Assembly (NCBI GenBank): GCA_029204225.1
Contig: CM055106.1
Coordinates: 25,503,368 to 25,567,367 of the forward strand
DNA from: Diphasiastrum complanatum
Lineage: Eukaryota > Streptophyta > Lycopodiopsida > Lycopodiales > Lycopodiaceae
Length of the DNA: 64,000 nt
Direction: 5' to 3'
The notes below the pieces were generated by a model. That model saw nothing but the letters and a program-made list of their open reading frames with translations. It was not told the origin of the DNA and ran no database searches. The position numbers were made by a program, and so were the translations under genes. Positions 53,866-64,000 of this stretch are shown in pieces (the first letter of the stretch is position 1; every line of letters starts with the position of its first letter).

Positions 53866-55690
53866 TTCTTTCAAGTAAGATTGACAGAGAAGTAGCAAAC
53901 TTTGTAGGAGCTGGATTGTAACCAATTTGGGTTGAATTTCTTATTCAGAGTAACTGTCGTAACTAAGATGAATGTTGAGGTTTTCTTATAAGATGAGTTT
54001 TGGATACCGACTTCTTGTAATACATAGGAAAGGCTAAAGGGAACCTAGTGAGGCAAAATATCCTCTTGGGCCTAGGAAATTGAACACAATTGTTTATGTT
54101 TTGATGCCACACTTAGAGCACAATCTAGTGTGTCGTTAGAATATATATGCATTACAATATTCACGGGCCCTTGGAACCCAGGCCCACTCGCTAGCATGAG
54201 CACGCTAGCCTGAAAGGAAAGTAGACAAGAAAAGAGAAACCAACAATGCCGTATAGATGAATACCAAAGTAAAAAGACCAACTGAAGCAGTAATTGAAAA
54301 ATGCATTAGCATTATACAAATACAAACCTATCATGACCTTCCTCATTTGTGCCTTGCCAGAAATACCTTACGTAAGGCCACAAAACTTGATACTAAAGTT
54401 ATTGACCCACCTTCTTAAAATAGCAAGCAAGTGAAGGAGGAAATAGTAAGTATAGCCAACTGGATATGGGAAATTAAAAGTTCATGAAAGTAGTAACACT
54501 ATGAGATTTGATAACTCGTTCAAGGGATAATATTAAGTGGCATCATGGGTGAGTGTGTAAGCAATCTAATTACCTACGCCATAAGACCACCAATGTGGTT
54601 CACTCTTAAAGGAAGTATCCCATCCTTCTAGGAGAATAACATCATTCAGAATTGGTAACGATAAGACCTTATGCACCTCATAACCTTGAATATGCAAATC
54701 AAGAGCCAAAATCTAAGAGAGCCAAAGGTTACATGGAGAGAAAAATCAGCCTACATATAACTACAAAAGTAGTCATGAACCACGTTTATCTTCACTAAAA
54801 GAAAAAGGATTTCTGGGGATACCTAAGGAATAAGGTGAGAAAGTGAAAGTCAATAATGGGAGCTTGATACGAGAAGGGGGTCTGTAGCTAAGAATGGCAA
54901 TTAGGAATCAATGGGACCCAAGAAGACCTAGTATCATTGAAAAAGAGAACAAAAATCAAGAGTGACCTAGGCTGTGGCATATCCAACACTAAGAGGATAG
55001 GATACCGATGATTGGGACCATCATCCTAAGATTGGAGAGAGTGGAAGGTTCTAAAAGTTCAAGATCATCCCAAAAGGAGTACCCTTGAAATGCTAACCAG
55101 ATGTGTTTGAATCACAAGAGAAACATAAACTTAGAGAGGGGAACGGAAATCTATTTGGCTATGTCATATCCAACTCAAATAAGATGTTTTTAGACACTTC
55201 AAAATAGCACCACATAGTTGACTCATGCCAAAAAATGCCACGTTAATTGTGTGTGCACAGCCTGATAAGTATCAAATGGTGAATGGTTTGTCAAAAAGAC
55301 ATATTATGAAATTAAAAAAATAATTTGACTAATATTTTTTAAATTTTTCTTGAAGGAGAAACAAGGAGCTCAATTTCCCAAAAGGGTTGAATGAATTCTC
55401 ACTCCATATCTAAGGAGCTCGGATTTGAGGTTAGGTCTGAATGTACTTAGGGTAGAATCTAACCCTAGGAGTTAATGCCTTACCTTAGGCAAATCAAGAA
55501 AATAAGCCCTTAGATCAAGGTGCCTCTTTTTGGAGGTGGCCAACCTCAAGGAAAATGCCTACAAATCAGGACCAGGTGATTTGGCCTTGACATGAGCATA
55601 ATTCGTGGAAATCAAAAGTAGATTGATTCAATTAAATCCTATCCTAGTTATATCCTAGTTATACTCGCCTACCCATCATGGTGTCAAATG
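53866..55690. other. Gap without recognisable genes
   Basis: AT-rich degraded sequence. A short minus-strand frame at 54072-54281 shows no domain. No LTR ends, primer sites or tandem repeats were found. It is probably old, decayed element DNA. Confidence 0.4.
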
Positions 55691-55699
55691 GCATGAATC

Positions 55700-55945
55700 T
55701 AGTTGGTAGATTTTAACATTTTTCACACTCCTTAAAAACTAGTTAGTAGATTTCAACATGGATTTTCTAATAACTCCAAGGGCTCATCTACTTATCAAAT
55801 GATGCTTTCAACAATTTTTTAGTAAGAATGTCAGCCACACAACATGTGGTGTCCACATGCTTCAACTTGACTTCTTTGATTGCACTAAATGGTAGGCAGC
55901 TTCAATGTGTTTACTCCTAGCATGGAAGATCGAATTGGTTGCAAG
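55700..55945 (-). pseudogene. Copia RNase H end, reverse
   Basis: On the minus strand TNSIFHARSKHIEAAYHLVQ matches the copia RNase H motif FHxRTKHIExxYHxxR. After a frameshift CVADILTKKLLKASFDK follows, the usual end of copia pol (DxLTKxL...F). Stops are frequent. It lies back to back with a second RNase H end on the plus strand. Confidence 0.6.
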
Positions 55946-55959
55946 GGTTTGAGCTTACT

Positions 55960-56131
55960 AGTGGTCACATTTGATAAAACACATCGAGATACATCATCAC
56001 TTTGTTTGAGAGAAAACATTTGATGGCACCAAGTGGCTGATATTTTCACTAAGCCTTTAGGTAAATATAAATTTGAGAACCTTTGTAGTCTCTTAGGCAT
56101 AGAAGAATGTAATTTTATCATTGAGGGAGAG
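55960..56131 (+). pseudogene. Copia RNase H end and polypurine tract, forward
   Basis: VADIFTKPLGKYKFENLCSL ending EEC-like residues and a stop is the canonical C terminus of copia pol. It is followed by the polypurine tract TTGAGGGAGAG (56121-56131) and an LTR. Only the last 45 or so codons remain. Confidence 0.7.
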
Positions 56132-56410
56132 TGTTAGAAATCAATGATAAACTTCATCGTTACATTTCTTAGTTACTGTTCATGATGTACTTTATTATTG
56201 ACAGCTATTACCAGTTGTAACTAGCTATAGGCTAGTCTAGTAGTCTATTCCTAATTTTTCTCTCTCTCTATCAGGGTTCAGGGTTTATATATACATTTCA
56301 CATTCAGTATGAAGTTAATGTGATAGAGTGATGGTGAGTGTTATTCTTTCGCCTCCTTACTTGGTAAATGCTTATGGTGAATGCTTGATGTTGCTTATAT
56401 GATTGTGACA
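56132..56410 (+). repeat. Short copia 3' LTR (279 bp)
   Basis: It begins TGTTAGAAATCAATG right behind the polypurine tract and ends GATTGTGACA. A TATA-like TTTATATATAC lies near 56283. It abuts the inverted GypF gag at 56411, so the element was inserted into that gag. The 5' part of the element is missing. Confidence 0.6.
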
Positions 56411-58935
56411 GGATCTCCGATTGATCTATCATCTTGAATGGTTATTTGCATTGATGTAACTAAGTATTTACATTAGTTTTTTGATGCAATTTTTGCAAAG
56501 GATTAGGTAGATTCATTGGAACAACTGATACAAGTGGATCTCTAGCATTCTTTAATGCTTCTTCTGCTTGAAGGTCTTTGATACACTGCCTCATGTTATG
56601 ATATTTCTTATTTTCTAACTAGAGCTTTGTTTCATGCCACGAAAATGTTAAATATTGAATATCAACATAAATATGGCATGATATACTCGAAAATGAAGAT
56701 ATGAGCTGGTTAAGTATAAATCATGAAGAGGCCTAAGTCATTTTTCGGGAATATATCTCCTAAGTACTTGCCTTACAATTAAGGGCAAGACCTTTAAAAG
56801 GAAAAGACATTGTCTTGGATAACCTTTACTAGGTCATCCATACGAAACGACTAGATACGAAAAGACATGTTAAAACTGGAGTAACTTTAACTCATAGTTA
56901 AGTATACCTCCTATGGTATAGTTGAACGTATTTTCAGTCTAATTGTTAACTAGACCCTTTCATGGGAGCGATGCACATGTTGTTTTAGAGGTGTGTTTGT
57001 TCGCCCTGTAGAACATATATTGATCTCACACTTCAGTCTCGATCATTGAGAGAGAAGAGTTTATGCCTATGTAAGAGATTGAATAAGTGAATAGAGTTCT
57101 GTGAGTTATTCTCTCTTATCTCTCTTCTCCTGACTGATCTTGAGTCTGCTAACAATCTCTAACGCATTTCATGAATTACTCTCTGATCAAACAGTTGCTC
57201 TAGTGCATTACAGTCGTTTGCTGTGTTTCCGTAAAGCATGCTCTAAGGAACTGTCTTAAAACCATCTTATTTGTCTGTCACGAATACTTTCTTTTCGGCA
57301 CTCGAATAACGACTATCTTTGGTACAGTCTAGCACGATCATTGAATAAAGTTGTATGTATACATATGAGATGACAGTCCCTGTCTGAAGAATTGAGTCTT
57401 TGATCTGTTTTCCTGATTGGCATTGACATAAGTTTCTAACGTATTCTATAACTCTTCGCGTTCTTTAACCATTAAGTTGGGCTTTAGTTGTTGACGACTT
57501 TTGTCTAGAAACGAATAGTTCGCGAACGAGATTAATTAATTGTCTGCACAGTCACAAATACATCAAACAATTCTCGATTCTCTATTGACACCTTAATCAG
57601 CCAGGTTTAGTATTGTTGTACTACTCTAATAACATCTCATCTGTAGAACGCGCTTCATTCATTTCGATAGAGGCCAGATTGTTGTTCTGAATTTATTTAC
57701 ATTACCCATCCCAAACATAAGTAATACTGGTTACTTTTTAATGTCTGTCGACAACCAAAATAACACTCGAACCCACTTGCCATAATTGTACCAAAAACAT
57801 AACTTCTTAACACTATCCTCTATGGGAATGACATTATTTACTATAAAATCTATATTAACCCTGTTGGTATAGTACGACACTTCAGATAGACCCTGGATGT
57901 GAAAGAGTGATCATCGGTTGGGACTTCTTTTTGCTTTTGGGCACTTGTGATCATAACTGGTGTAGTTGTTTCATGTGCTCATCATAGAGCTGGTTTTGCA
58001 AAATGCTTGGCTTGGTTTAATGGAAACCATATTTACTGGAGTAGTTGTAAATGGTACTTTTGGTCTAGCTAGATAGTCATTATAGCAATGTCTATATCTA
58101 GATTTTTGACAAAATGGCATGAATTTTTCTTTGTTTGGACATTTTGCTATGCGATGATTTTCTCCCCACCCAAAGCAACCTAATGGTGCTCTTGCCCATT
58201 GTCTAGATTGTCGTTGTTGCGCAACAACATAGATTGCATATTGTGCATGTGGTCTTGGATCTTGGTTAGGAGGATAATTCCACTGATTCTAACTTGATGC
58301 AGCTTCTGGCACTATCATATTGGCATGAGGTCCTTCTTGTCGTTCGGAAGTAGGTAATGCCAATTGGTCTAGATAACCAAGTCCATGCACTTTACCATTT
58401 GGAGCTTTCCACTTTGGACCTTCATGATATCCATACTTGTAATAACATTGTTGAATAATCCTTGGATTAAATGAAAAAAAATGCTATTTCATGACTATTA
58501 GAATTGCACAAATGACAATAAGTATCAGTCGTTCATCATTTCATTGTTGGATGGACACACGTTCATTGTATGATCTCTAGCATAGATGACAGACCAAAAG
58601 TTTTTCCTAGTAGGAAAGGTCTGACATGTTATCTTGTCTCAAGCTTTAGTAAGTTGGACATGCTGATCTTCTAATGCTTTTATCTTTGCTTCAAACTCAG
58701 ACTACATCTTTTAATCTACATCTGCTATTTTTGACGAAGTTTATTGAACTCTTCCATTCACCATTTCGGCAAATGTTGGTACAAGAAATAGTCATAGAAG
58801 TTGTGGTAGTTCTACATGCTATGTACGACATCATACCAATGTGTGGCTCATCATCTAACTCCTCATCTTCTTCACATATTGCATCACGAATTGCATGTTG
58901 CAATGTCATATACTGTTCTCAATGTTTGAGCTCAT
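56411..58935 (-). pseudogene. GypF gag remnant, inverted copy, split by a solo LTR
   Basis: 56411-56634 and 57880-58935 together are the reverse complement of 52575-53865. On the minus strand the frame 58909-58697 reads MTLQHAIRDAICEEDEELDD and HIGMMSYIACRTTT. Knuckle-like Cys/His pairs follow toward 57900. It is interrupted at 56635 by a GypA LTR. No pol. Confidence 0.75.
56635..57879 (+). repeat. Solo LTR of GypA (1245 bp)
   Basis: It matches 4322-5576 over its whole length in the opposite orientation. It starts TGCCACGAAAATG and ends TAGTACGACA. Flanking bases are TTTCA on the left (56630-56634) and CTTCA on the right (57880-57884), a 4-of-5 match consistent with an aged target duplication. 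No primer site or polypurine tract adjoins it. A solo LTR arises by recombination between the two LTRs of a full insertion. Confidence 0.85.
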
Positions 58936-58969
58936 GTCTGTGTATTGGGTTTCTTTCCTAGCCTATCCT

Positions 58970-59710
58970 CAGCCCAAGATCTAAGCAATCTAGCATCAAG
59001 GAGATGAAGCTAGTTGTCACGTGTAGGTTTGTCTTATGAGAGCGATAGCATATCTTAGAATTTAGCATGAATGAAAGATCCACATCTAACTCTAACATCC
59101 ATTAACCCTAAGCATTAACACTACTCCATTAACCCTACGATTCACAATGAAGACAACTTACTCTTTTGCTCTCTCCCTTTCTCTCTGACAAAAAGTATAA
59201 GAAATAGCAATTCCCATAACATTCAGATCCAACAATTAGCAAATGCAAAATAAAGCATGAGAGATGGAGGAAAAGTATAGAGAGCAAGGACATTCACAAA
59301 TCCATTCCATAAGAGAACCAATCTGCTGGTATTGAAATGAGGATATAAACATGAGGAGCAACTCGAGTTTGCCCCTATTTATAGTGGAGAGGAGGGCCTT
59401 GGCCAATTCTATTAGCCCATTTCTACCTCCCTAACTATTCAAACTTAAAAAAGAGTATGAACCCATTCAATAATTGGAGGACACCAATTTGAATTTGAAT
59501 TTGAACCAATTTTGGTGGGAGTCCCAACTTTATTCACTAACTTGACATTTAGGCCTGTGACATTAAAAGTCCCACAAACTTTCTAATTATCAAATAACTA
59601 TGTGATCATCGGGTTGGACTTACACACGTAGGGTGCCCAACCCCTCCCACTTATTAACTGCGAAGTTTTTAGCACGTGTGAACTTCACCACACACCTTAC
59701 AAGATCTTAA
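58970..59710 (-). repeat. Degenerate LTR, left copy (element D)
   Basis: It shares interspersed blocks with 62370-63110: AACATCCATTAACCCTA, and GATCAT or GATCACTC before GGTTGGACTTACA and GTAGGGTGCC. On the minus strand a TATA-like CTATAAATAGG occurs near 59375. The borders are approximate. Confidence 0.4.
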
Positions 59711-60406
59711 TGAGGTGTTATGATTCCACAAGATTGATCAAAGAACAGATTACTTGAAAAATCTACGGCAAGAGCACAATGGCATACATCAAACTGAAAA
59801 AACTAACTTCTCACTATGAGGAATGAATATCAGAAATGATTCTAAGTGCTCAGTATGGAAAAATAGCCTGCTCTCGGGTAGAGAGAGAAAATCAACACAT
59901 ACAACTTGGGTAGAGAGAGAATGAGCCAAAAACACCAAAATCTCAGTATTCACAATATGGCAAAACATGCCAAAGTTTCCCTACATCAAAGAGGCTCAAA
60001 TTCCTACAGTGGAGTTGCATGGAAAGTCCACTTAACTTAGTTAGCTCAACTAACAGAGGTCCATATGTGTAACTGCATGCATGGATATTGCATGTACTGC
60101 ATGTCATCTCACAAAATTGCATGTCATGTCACAAAAATTGCCTAGACATGTGTAGATCAAGAAAACTACTTAGCATAATGCATGCATTGATTGCATGTTT
60201 CATGCATGCACTCTGAATGACATTGCATTTAATCTAAACTTTTGCATGACATCAAATTTGAATCTACCTAACTCAAACTCAACCTATTCTAGAAGATTAT
60301 GTGCTCAATTCACATACCTTTAGGTACAATAAAGTTTTCAATGGAAATAACATAGGCATGGCCCCAAAACTCGAGATAGGCAGATATTATTTTACTAATC
60401 TTTACA

Positions 60407-60962
60407 TTAACTAGGGTTAGGTTTGCCTTGGGATCCGCAAACCCTCCAACAGTATCCCCCACCAAAACTGGCGGTGTTCCCACGACACCTCGCGAGATTA
60501 TTTATTTTGGGCTCTGGTTCTACTCGCGCCATATCTTGATGAGATGGCACTGCACCTTCTCCATGAATTCCAAGTGCTCCATATTGAGATCGTATTTGTG
60601 CGAAAAAAAGCACATATTGGCTCTGGCAATCCAATTTGAAGTTATCCAGGCCACAAATCTTGATTCCCAAGAACCTCCCAGAATGGCTACACGACCCTGT
60701 GGCAGCAAGGGAGTTCCTTGAAAGAGAATATAAAATTTGGATTTTTCTTCCTTCCAGGTACTGAAGGCAAGAATAGTAAAATCCATGTTAATGTGTCTTG
60801 AAAGGCTCTCTCATAAATACCCATTGCAGTGAGTAGAAGCTCCGCAAGGGTCATCCACTGAGTGACCATGCTTGTGCTAGGAAGGATCATGATGCCCATT
60901 GCAGATGGAAAATCACGATGGATAGTATAACGAGGCGACTGAGAAGTATTTGTGGAGAACAT
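60407..60962 (-). pseudogene. Unknown ORF inside element D
   Basis: The ATG at 60962 starts MFSTNTSQSPRYTIHRDFPS. The first frame (about 90 codons, with WMTLAELLLTAMGIYERAF and FLPSVPGRKKNPNFIFSF) passes by a frameshift near 60740 into a second (PLLPQGRVAILGGSWESRFV, WITSNWIARANMCFFSHKYD, HLIKIWRE) and then a third short one (RCRGNTASFGGGYCWRVCG). Together they span about 185 residues. No retroviral motif is visible. It lies between the LTR-like copies, where gag or an accessory ORF would be. I do not recognise it. Confidence 0.35.
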
Positions 60963-61199
60963 GGTGAAACAAGGTCAGAAACTAAAAGTAATGAGCGCGA
61001 GTGTATAACAGCAAGTAGTATGGAAAGTTTGGAGGGCTTTTGTCACTGGAAAAATCGGCAAGGGTTTCGCTAGCACAAGTGAGAGATGAAATCGAATTTT
61101 GCCCTTTCATAGGCTGATTTGGAGGGTCCATTAGACAATGTACTAGTTTGGTTGTTCAGTTCTGGACCAAAATTTCCAAGCATGCTCACTACTCTAAAA

Positions 61200-61696
61200 A
61201 TATGTTATAAAAATCTCAGCGAAGGTTCTTGAAGCTCTGAGCCTATCCGGCGAAGGTTTTCCGGGTCTGGCGAAGGTTCATCCTTCGCCCAAGGACATCA
61301 TTTGCCCAAGTATTGTCATAAATAAAAATTTTCAAGATCTGGACCTATAGCCGACCTAAATTTGGCATTTCAAATCCATCTGCCATGTCGGCAAAGGTTA
61401 AAAAGGATTGTAGGATGCTTGGTGAAGATTCCCAAAACGGTAAATCTCTTATCATTCGTCTAACTCCAAAACAGGTACTTTTTTTGGAAAAGAACCTTCG
61501 CCCAAACTCAATATAGATATATCTGAGGTGGATGTATAATTTGAAAGTTCATCAAAGGTTTCCAATACTGTATGTACAACACATGACCAAAACAATGATT
61601 TTCTAAGTCATTTTCCATCAAAAATTATCTTCTGAAAATACATTTTTTACTCTTTTTCACTCTGATGACTTTTCTAACTTTTTCTCATCAGTATTT

Positions 61697-61739
<43 letters not shown>

Positions 61740-62030
61740 CATACATTGTCTTTTCCAAAAGAAAGTAGTAAAAACAAAAAATTGAAAAACAAATAAAATA
61801 AAATATAGTCTCAAATCATGCTTGTTGAATTGGTGGAGCAGGCTGCCATTCACTGGAGTATCAAAACATTTTCCATCGTCTTAAAATATTTTTTGATTTA
61901 ATTTTTTTTTTTTAATTGGGATATTTTTCTCAAGTTTTTAAAAATGGTGGGAAGTAACCTTCGCCCTTCAAACTGTAGCTTCACTACATCAGGCCGGTTC
62001 TACTACAAGTCGACAAAGGTTGGTTTCAAA
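61200..62030. repeat. Dispersed GCGAAGGTT words, with a (TA)n run
   Basis: GCGAAGGTT or close variants occur near 61213, 61249, 61271, 61394 and 62021. The complement AACCTTCGCC or CCTTCGCC occurs near 61283, 61485 and 61964. (TA)n lies at 61699-61735. Non-coding. It forms part of the leader or internal spacer of element D. Confidence 0.5.
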
Positions 62031-62353
62031 TGAATATAAGGCTATCAAAATTTGATGATGATTTTGCCTCTTTTATCTCCAAAATGTAGAAAATGAATAA
62101 TTTTTAGTTTTTCTCTGATTTTTTTGGATTCCAACTGAATCTTAGCAATGATATCTTGTTTCTCCTTCCTTGCCCATCAATCTTAAGTGATTACAAGCAA
62201 GAATCTCACTCAAAATCATAAAATTCACCAATATCTAATCCTAAAAGTGCAAATCTAATCCTACTATGCAAAAACCACAAGGCCTAAATACAAACTAACA
62301 TCCATCCAAGCATCATAAATATGCTAAAAATGAAAATATTGGCTTTACTCTTA

Positions 62354-62366
62354 GGCAATGGTGCCA
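62354..62366 (-). other. Decayed tRNA-Asp primer binding site (element D)
   Basis: The plus strand reads GGCAATGGTGCCA, equal to the GypA site GGCAACGGCGCCA with both CpG positions changed by transition. It lies just left of the right LTR copy, the correct place for a minus-strand element. Confidence 0.5.
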
Positions 62367-62369
62367 AAA

Positions 62370-63556
<1,187 letters not shown>

Positions 63557-63679
63557 AATGCATGCAGACATATACGGACACATGCACATGCACAAGCACA
63601 AGCACATGAACGTGTGGCACATAAACACATGCACACACACGGGTATCATTACATGCACACATGAATGCGCACGCGCGAG

Positions 63680-63707
63680 CACACACACACACACACACAC
63701 ACACACA
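63680..63707. repeat. (AC)n microsatellite
   Basis: Fourteen AC units preceded by GCGCACGCGCGAGC, an alternating purine-pyrimidine run of the kind that favours Z-DNA. Confidence 0.9.
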
Positions 63708-63819
63708 AGACTAGAATGGAGAATCTCTCAAGCTTGCATTAGTGAAAAAGACTGATTTGGAACATGCCAAGATTGATCTATTAACAACAACATATCTACT
63801 AATAGTAATATATTAATAG

Positions 63820-63874
63820 AGTCTTGATATAGAAGATTATGTCTGGCGCTTATATCGTCATCTATATCAAGACT
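63820..63874. repeat. Perfect 14-bp inverted repeat
   Basis: AGTCTTGATATAGA (63820-63833) and TCTATATCAAGACT (63861-63874) flank a 27-base loop. Related words (TATAGGTGATAG, ACCTATATCGAG) occur nearby, which could mark a transposon end that runs past the window. No gene is visible. Confidence 0.5.
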
Positions 63875-64000
63875 AACACTACCATTTGCAAAAATTTGAG
63901 CCATTATAGGTGATAGTGACAAAATGTTAGTATAGGCAATGGTGACTTGCATCTATCTATACCATCACCTATATCGAGATTGTAAACTATCTGAAAAGAT

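Overview
The window looks like repeat-rich nuclear DNA from a land plant with a large genome. The evidence is the mix of Ty1/copia elements with initiator-Met primer sites and UBN2-type gag, Ty3/gypsy elements with tRNA-Asp primer sites, an En/Spm(CACTA)-like remnant, a short inverted-repeat element and very long CT/CA microsatellites. I cannot name the species. I see no rRNA genes, no CRISPR array, no bacterial-style operon and no intact cellular gene that I can identify. One two-exon gene candidate at 46.2-47.6 kb is unrecognised.

Layout. 1-2.4 kb: two different copia pol fragments fused head to tail (-). 2.8-3.7 kb: part of a retroelement accessory ORF (-). 3.8-10.1 kb: a gypsy element (here GypA, -) with truncated LTR, primer site, gag, a long unknown accessory ORF in place of pol, polypurine tract and full LTR. 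A second primer site follows the full LTR, so it is shared with another, deleted copy. 10.1-13.9 kb: 5' part of a copia element (CopB, -) carrying a 375-bp MITE. 14.4-21.5 kb (-) and 25.5-33.2 kb (+): arms of an imperfect inverted repeat of about 7 kb. Each arm holds a gypsy gag-pol (GypE) fused to the 3' half of CopB, its LTR and a TATA-bearing leader. The 4-kb spacer holds an LTR with twin primer sites and a tRNA-like gene (21.7 kb), and a CACTA-like remnant that is repeated at 44.2-46.2 kb.

33.15-41.1 kb (+): an accessory ORF of roughly 800 codons, split by a complete copia element (CopC, 34531-40016). CopC has a TAGAG target duplication, about 2% LTR divergence, and a 964-codon ORF in which the pol catalytic motifs are eroded but the frame is open. 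41.2-42.2 kb: an LTR-less fragment of the same family. 43.3-43.8 kb: a GA/CT-rich hairpin. 46.2-47.6 kb: the gene candidate. 47.8-49.3 kb: a 736-bp tandem duplication. 50.0-51.5 kb: three copies of a 484-bp repeat, ending at a second copy of the copia-copia chimera. 52.1-58.9 kb: inverted gypsy gag copies around divergent copia RNase H ends, one arm being split by a solo GypA LTR. 59-63.1 kb: a degenerate LTR pair around an unknown ORF. 62.5-63.7 kb: long microsatellites.

The genes here do not form a pathway. Almost all are retroelement parts that have nested, recombined and decayed. The items most likely to be new are the CopC polyprotein, the accessory ORFs carried by pol-less gypsy elements, the periodic TTCGCGAA array in the CopB LTR, and the tRNA-like unit between duplicated primer sites. 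Family names (GypA, CopB and so on) are labels used only in this report. Similarities are by-eye comparisons within the window or recall of family motifs, not database results.
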